From assembly GCF_900089605.1 (NCBI RefSeq), contig NZ_LT594324.1, forward strand, positions 5,890,001 through 5,954,000: a stretch of DNA of 64,000 bases. The letters run 5' to 3'. Below are positions 60,587-64,000 of this stretch, piece by piece. The first letter of the stretch is position 1, and every line of letters starts with the position of its first letter. A program made the translations under genes and the position numbers. Origin of the DNA: Micromonospora narathiwatensis. GTDB lineage: Bacteria > Actinomycetota > Actinomycetes > Mycobacteriales > Micromonosporaceae. A model generated the notes under the pieces. It had not been told where the DNA came from, did no database searches, and saw only the letters and a list, made by a program, of their open reading frames with translations.

Positions 60587-61417
60587 ATGTCTGCGAACAC
60601 TCGCCCCGTTGCCGGTCCGCTCGCCGGTCACCCGGGATCACGGCCCGGCGCGGCACTGCTCGGCGCGATCGACTACCGGTTCCGGCTGTGCGGCGAAGGA
60701 CCGCAGCCGCAAGCCGTCGACGGCCGGCAGCTCGGCCACGGCCTGCCGCGCCGCCGGATCGCGCTGACCGAGCTGTCGGCCATCCTCATGCACCCCTCCT
60801 GCGGCGCCGCGGCCCAGGACGCCGCGTGGAGGCTTCTGGTCGTCCGAGCCCGCACCGGCGAGGACCGGTGGGTGGTCGGCGCGATCGGCGTAGCCCTGCC
60901 CGGTCTGCGGCACCGGGCGCACCTGCTGTCGAAGCTGTCGTCCGGCGACCTGCACGCCGCCCTGGTCGAGGCGTTCCTCAAGGCGTTGAACACGGTCGAG
61001 CTTGACCAGCCGGGCATCGTGAACGCCCTGCTCAACGCCGCGTTCTCCGGTGCCCGCGCCGCTCTGCGCGGCCAGGAGCCGGCAGAGTCGGGGGAGGCGG
61101 ACTTCGCGCCCGGCTCGGCGCTGCCGCCCGCCCCGTACGGTCACCCGGACCTGGTGCTGGCCCGCGCGGTGCGTATCGGGGCGATCAGCGTCGCCGAGGC
61201 GGACCTGATCGGCGGGACGTTCCTGGAGGACACCAGCCTCGCCGCGTACGCCGAGCGCACCGGTCTGCCCCGCTGGGGTGTCTACAAGCGGCGCAGCGCC
61301 GCCGTGCAGCGCCTCGTCGCGGCGATCCGCTCCGGGGCGCTCAGCGACCCGACCGCTGACGTCATCGCCGAGGCAACCGGCACCACGGCCCCGGCGGCGA
61401 CCCCGCGCCGGCCGTGA
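60587..61417 (+). CDS. ICE sigma-region-4-like regulatory protein
   Basis: A 276-residue protein. Two helical conserved blocks: IALTELSAILMHPSCGAAAQDAAWRLLVVRARTGEDRWVVGAIGVALPGL and PPAPYGHPDLVLARAVRIGAISVAEADLIGGTFLEDTSLAAYAERTGLPRWGVYKRRSAAVQRL. The second resembles sigma-70 region 4. Homologous to the gene at 38968-39810. First in the rightward operon, so it may activate transfer genes. ATG behind AGGGAG. Confidence 0.75.
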   Translation: MSANTRPVAGPLAGHPGSRPGAALLGAIDYRFRLCGEGPQPQAVDGRQLGHGLPRRRIALTELSAILMHPSCGAAAQDAAWRLLVVRARTGEDRWVVGAIGVALPGLRHRAHLLSKLSSGDLHAALVEAFLKALNTVELDQPGIVNALLNAAFSGARAALRGQEPAESGEADFAPGSALPPAPYGHPDLVLARAVRIGAISVAEADLIGGTFLEDTSLAAYAERTGLPRWGVYKRRSAAVQRLVAAIRSGALSDPTADVIAEATGTTAPAATPRRP

Positions 61418-61469
61418 TGCACCAGTTCTGGGCTGCGCTTCTCCAAATCGGTCCTCGGATTTGTATTCC

Positions 61470-61495
61470 CCTAGTGCGGGACTTCCCGCACTAGG
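61470..61495. repeat. Near-perfect palindrome CCTAGTGCGGGA-ct-TCCCGCACTAGG
   Basis: Two perfect 12-bp arms separated by 2 bases, about 50 bp after the sigma-like gene. It could be a terminator, an operator or an oriT/nick-site hairpin. A two-base loop favours a protein-binding dyad over a transcriptional terminator. Confidence 0.8.
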
Positions 61496-61642
61496 TGACC
61501 TCCCCGACCGGCCCCGCTGACGGCGCTGACACCCCGTTCGCCCGGCCCACCACACCTTCGTGAGGAGGACGGCCCTCGCGCCGGTCGGAACCCCTGGTCA
61601 CCACATGCGGGTCGATGCACTCCCGCCTCTGCCACCCACCGC

Positions 61643-61683
61643 GCCGCAACCGAGCCCCGCCACGCCCCGGGGCCGGTTGCGGC
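61643..61683 (+). promoter_or_regulatory. Leader hairpin before the pilin gene
   Basis: GCCGCAACCG / CGGTTGCGGC arms (10 bp) end 8 bases before the GGAGG of the pilin-like gene, so the stem may modulate its translation. Confidence 0.45.
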
Positions 61684-61705
61684 CCGACCCGGAGGTGTTC
61701 CACCC

Positions 61706-62149
61706 ATGACCAGCAAGCCCACCCGCGAGCCGGCGTCGCGGCGCAAGCCGCTCCCGCGTCCGCGCCGGCCCCGACTGCACCCCTCCGACTGGATGCTCTA
61801 CCAGGCCACCCGTCTCATCCCGGCCCTGATCCTCGTAGCCGCAGTCCTCGCCACCGTCATCGTGCTGGGCGATACCGCCGCCTACGCCGCCGACGCCGGG
61901 GCACCGCTGCCGCTGGCCGCCGACTCGATCGAGGCAGTGGTCAACAACATCACGAGCTGGCTGGTCGGCATCCTCGTCGCCGTCGCCACGCTGTTCCTGA
62001 CCGTCGGCGGCCTGCGCTACCTCGCCGCCAACGGTGACCCCAGCGAGACCGAAAAGGGCAAGCTCGCGATGAAGTCCGCCGCGATCGGCTACGCCCTCGC
62101 GCTGCTGGCGCCGCTGTTCGTCAGGATCGTCGGCGAGTGGGTGAAGTAG
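61706..62149 (+). CDS. VirB2/TrbC-like pilin
   Basis: A 147-residue protein. A long basic N-terminus (1-30), then a hydrophobic signal (IPALILVAAVLATVIVLGD) with cleavage near AYA|AD. The mature part has two membrane helices, SIEAVVNNITSWLVGILVAVATLFLTVGGLRYLAANGD and AMKSAAIGYALALLAPLFVRIV, the TrbC/VirB2 architecture. GGAGG 10 bases before ATG. 2 bp before the TrbL-like gene. Forms the conjugative pore or pilus. Confidence 0.85.
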   Translation: MTSKPTREPASRRKPLPRPRRPRLHPSDWMLYQATRLIPALILVAAVLATVIVLGDTAAYAADAGAPLPLAADSIEAVVNNITSWLVGILVAVATLFLTVGGLRYLAANGDPSETEKGKLAMKSAAIGYALALLAPLFVRIVGEWVK

Positions 62150-62151
62150 CC

Positions 62152-64000
62152 ATGCTGCCGACTCGCGCCGCACAGCGCATCTCTCGCCCGGCACGGCTGG
62201 CCCTGGCACTGCTGCTCGGCCTAGGCCTCGCCAGCGGCGCCGCCGTCACGGCCACGCCCGCGCAGGCCGAACCCGCTCCCGCCCCCGCGCCGGGTGTGCC
62301 CACACCCGGTATCCCGCCGTCACCGAGCGGCCCGATCCCCATCCCCACGCCGACGCCGAGCCCCATCGGCCCGCCGCCGACGGGCACCCCGACGCCCGCT
62401 CCCACCCCGACGCCAGACCCGTCACCCGGAACCAGTCCGACGCCACCGGCGGCCACCTCGACCGACGACGACCCGGCCTGGTACGACATCTCCGGCCAGA
62501 TCCGGAAGGGCATCAACAACTTCTTCGCCTGGATGGTCGAGACCGGCCTGGCCCCGGTTATGGACACCCTCGGCAAGACGGTGCTGTCGACCCCGGACCT
62601 GACGACCAATCCGCAGGTCAAGACGATCTGGACAACGAGTCTGGTCATCGCCAACGCCGTCTTCGTGTTGTTCGTGATCGTCGGCGGGTTCGTCGTGACC
62701 TCGCGGGAGACCCTGCAGAGCCGACACGGGCTCAAGGAGATCCTGCCCCGCCTGGTGATCGGCGGGGTCGGCGCGAACCTGTCGCTGCTGCTCTGCGCGA
62801 AGATTCTCACCGTCGCCAACGCGGTGACCGCCGCGATTGCCGGACAAGGAGTCGACGGTCCGGCCGCAGCGACCGCCCTCACCCAGGCGCTGAGCAACGC
62901 CGGGCAGGGCAACAACTTCCTGCTGACCCTGATGATCCTCGCCGCGCTGGTGATGGCCATCGTGGTCGTGCTGACCTTCATCCTGCGCGTGGCGGCCACG
63001 ATCCTGCTGATCGGGGTGTCCCCGCTCGCGCTGATGTGCCACGCCACTCCGCAGACCGAGGGCCTGGCCTACACCTGGTGGAGGGCGTTCGGAGCGTGCC
63101 TGGGCATGCAACTCGCCCAAGCCTTCATCATGCTGGCCACCGTTCGGGTGTTCCTGACCCCGACCGGACCGGCGGTCCTCGGCCTGCCGATCACCGCTGA
63201 CGGGTTCCTCGGCATCGGGGTCTGCCTGACCATGCTGTGGGTCCAGATCAAACTGCCGGGCTGGATGAAGCAGTTCATCCTCGGCCCGCTCGGACAGTCC
63301 CGCGGCCGGGGTCTGCTCGGCCAGCTCGTCTCGACGTACCTGACGTTCAAGACCCTCGGCCTGGCGACCGGAGTGCTGGGTGGCTCGAAGGCAGCCGCCG
63401 GACGGACGGCGGGGACGGCCGCCCGGCGAGCCGGGACGATACCCCGCCCCGGCCGTCCCGGACCGGCTCGTGCGCCCCGGCCCGGCATGCCCCGTCCGTC
63501 CCGACCGGGACCGTCCCGTCCGTCCCCGCTGCCCGCCGGACCGGCCGCCTTCAGCCACGCCCCGTCCCCTCACACGCCCCTCGCGCAGCCCGCCGGGACG
63601 ACCACTGCGGCGTTCAGCCACGCCACGCCGCCCGCCACGACACGCCACGCCACGGGGGACGCACCGCCCGCTGTCTTCTCGGCCGCGCCGAGCCCACAAC
63701 TCGCACCGCCCGCCCCAGCACCGGCACCGAGTCCCATGCCGTTCAGCCATGACTCGACCCGTGTCGTACCGGCGGCGGAACGTCACACAGCGATCGGTTC
63801 CGCGCCCACCTCCACCAGGGCGCCAGCGGTGGTGTTCTCGGCGGCACCGCAGGCCCAGAGCGCACCGAAACGGCCTCCGGCTCCCGTCACGCCGACGTTC
63901 TCGGCCGCACCGGCGACACCGCCTCGGCCACGTCCGACGGCGGCGAGGCGAGCACCGGCAACGCCTACACGTCCGCTGTCAACAGCCAATGTCACTCCGG
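62152..64000 (+). CDS. TrbL/VirB6-like conjugation channel protein (runs off window)
   Basis: At least 616 residues with no stop before base 64000. Signal peptide about 1-43 (AQA|EP), a Pro/Thr-rich spacer (about 44-105), then six or more membrane helices between about 160 and 400 (VIANAVFVLFVIVGGFVV, LVIGGVGANLSLLL, MILAALVMAIVVVLTFILRVAATILLIGVSPLALM). The C-terminal cytoplasmic or external tail from about 415 is Pro/Ala/Arg-rich with at least six FSHA/FSAAP-like repeats (see findings). This is the TrbL/VirB6 layout seen in type IV secretion loci. Confidence 0.83.
   Translation, partial: MLPTRAAQRISRPARLALALLLGLGLASGAAVTATPAQAEPAPAPAPGVPTPGIPPSPSGPIPIPTPTPSPIGPPPTGTPTPAPTPTPDPSPGTSPTPPAATSTDDDPAWYDISGQIRKGINNFFAWMVETGLAPVMDTLGKTVLSTPDLTTNPQVKTIWTTSLVIANAVFVLFVIVGGFVVTSRETLQSRHGLKEILPRLVIGGVGANLSLLLCAKILTVANAVTAAIAGQGVDGPAAATALTQALSNAGQGNNFLLTLMILAALVMAIVVVLTFILRVAATILLIGVSPLALMCHATPQTEGLAYTWWRAFGACLGMQLAQAFIMLATVRVFLTPTGPAVLGLPITADGFLGIGVCLTMLWVQIKLPGWMKQFILGPLGQSRGRGLLGQLVSTYLTFKTLGLATGVLGGSKAAAGRTAGTAARRAGTIPRPGRPGPARAPRPGMPRPSRPGPSRPSPLPAGPAAFSHAPSPHTPLAQPAGTTTAAFSHATPPATTRHATGDAPPAVFSAAPSPQLAPPAPAPAPSPMPFSHDSTRVVPAAERHTAIGSAPTSTRAPAVVFSAAPQAQSAPKRPPAPVTPTFSAAPATPPRPRPTAARRAPATPTRPLSTANVTP

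Larger units (their letters stand above)
56367..64000. mobile_element. Left part of a tRNA-Arg-integrated conjugative element (ICE)
   Basis: Begins at the 3' end of tRNA-Arg(CCU) with integrase and excisionase in the standard end position. It continues with methyltransferase genes, a control region, a sigma-like gene and type IV secretion genes (VirB2/TrbC-like, TrbL/VirB6-like), and runs past the window. Its far end should carry a copy of the tRNA 3' part (anticodon loop to CCA), which is not in the window. A T4SS transfer type is indicated rather than the FtsK-like TraB single-protein type of many mycelial actinomycete elements. Confidence 0.85.

Overview
The window is about 72% G+C with dense, GTG/TTG-rich actinomycete genes. 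Gene content (c-di-AMP riboswitch on a cell-wall hydrolase, SigC-type sigma factor, WXG100-like cassette, csoR/copZ/copA locus, many secreted enzymes) points to a filamentous actinobacterium, most likely Micromonosporaceae. That placement is an inference from content and style, not from a marker-gene comparison.

Layout. 1-3.3 kb: end of a beta-carbonic anhydrase, a riboswitch-controlled secreted peptidoglycan-hydrolase-like protein and a YibE/F membrane protein. 3.3-8.6 kb: a copper locus (DUF6153-like, DUF305 lipoprotein, csoR facing copZ, a secreted HVHP-motif protein, copA) with palindromic operators in the csoR-copZ gap. 9.1-11.4 kb: a five-gene cassette of YbaB-like protein, two WXG100-type proteins, a stand-alone EndoU ribonuclease toxin and a probable immunity protein. 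11.4-23.6 kb: mostly housekeeping and regulatory genes (ECF42 sigma with YCII protein, DUF2786 protein, two-component system, anti-sigma-like ATPase, methyltransferase, PHB-depolymerase-like esterase, sigC with an anti-sigma-like partner, RidA, NAD-binding oxidoreductase, LysR). 23.9-37.3 kb: an extracellular-protein region with a giant nuclease/5'-nucleotidase, a HupE-like protein, a purple-acid-phosphatase-like enzyme with a WxL-like C-terminus next to a DUF916 protein, an NlpC/P60 hydrolase and several small orphan secreted proteins.

37.5-47.2 kb is eroded accessory DNA. It holds shattered cytosine-methylase and DUF4241 fragments, a dead tyrosine recombinase, a MerR-like gene, a peptidase E gene, an AraC/NmrA/VOC cluster, and a gene homologous to one in the integrative element further right.

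47.25-56.37 kb is bracketed by two diverged copies of a 234-bp segment that carries the promoter and 5' half of tRNA-Arg(CCU). The left copy stops in the anticodon loop; the right copy leads into the intact tRNA. Between them lie an AbiEii-type toxin with its antitoxin, a TOTE-type primase-helicase with two apparent frameshifts, two orphan genes, and an IS110 interrupted by an IS1380 element with a 5-bp target duplication.

56.37-64 kb is the left end of an integrative conjugative element inserted at the 3' end of that tRNA. A leftward operon carries a DNA methyltransferase, a degenerate methyltransferase-like partner, excisionase and integrase. A rightward operon starts with a sigma-region-4-like protein and continues with a VirB2/TrbC-like pilin and a TrbL/VirB6-like channel protein that runs off the window. 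The two operons face away from a 718-bp control region with a related GTTCAACC-containing site in front of each.

Points most worth a second look: the tRNA-bracketed defence segment, the ICE with its paired methyltransferase-like proteins and duplicated operator, the split EndoU toxin cassette, and the phosphatase-WxL/DUF916 pair.
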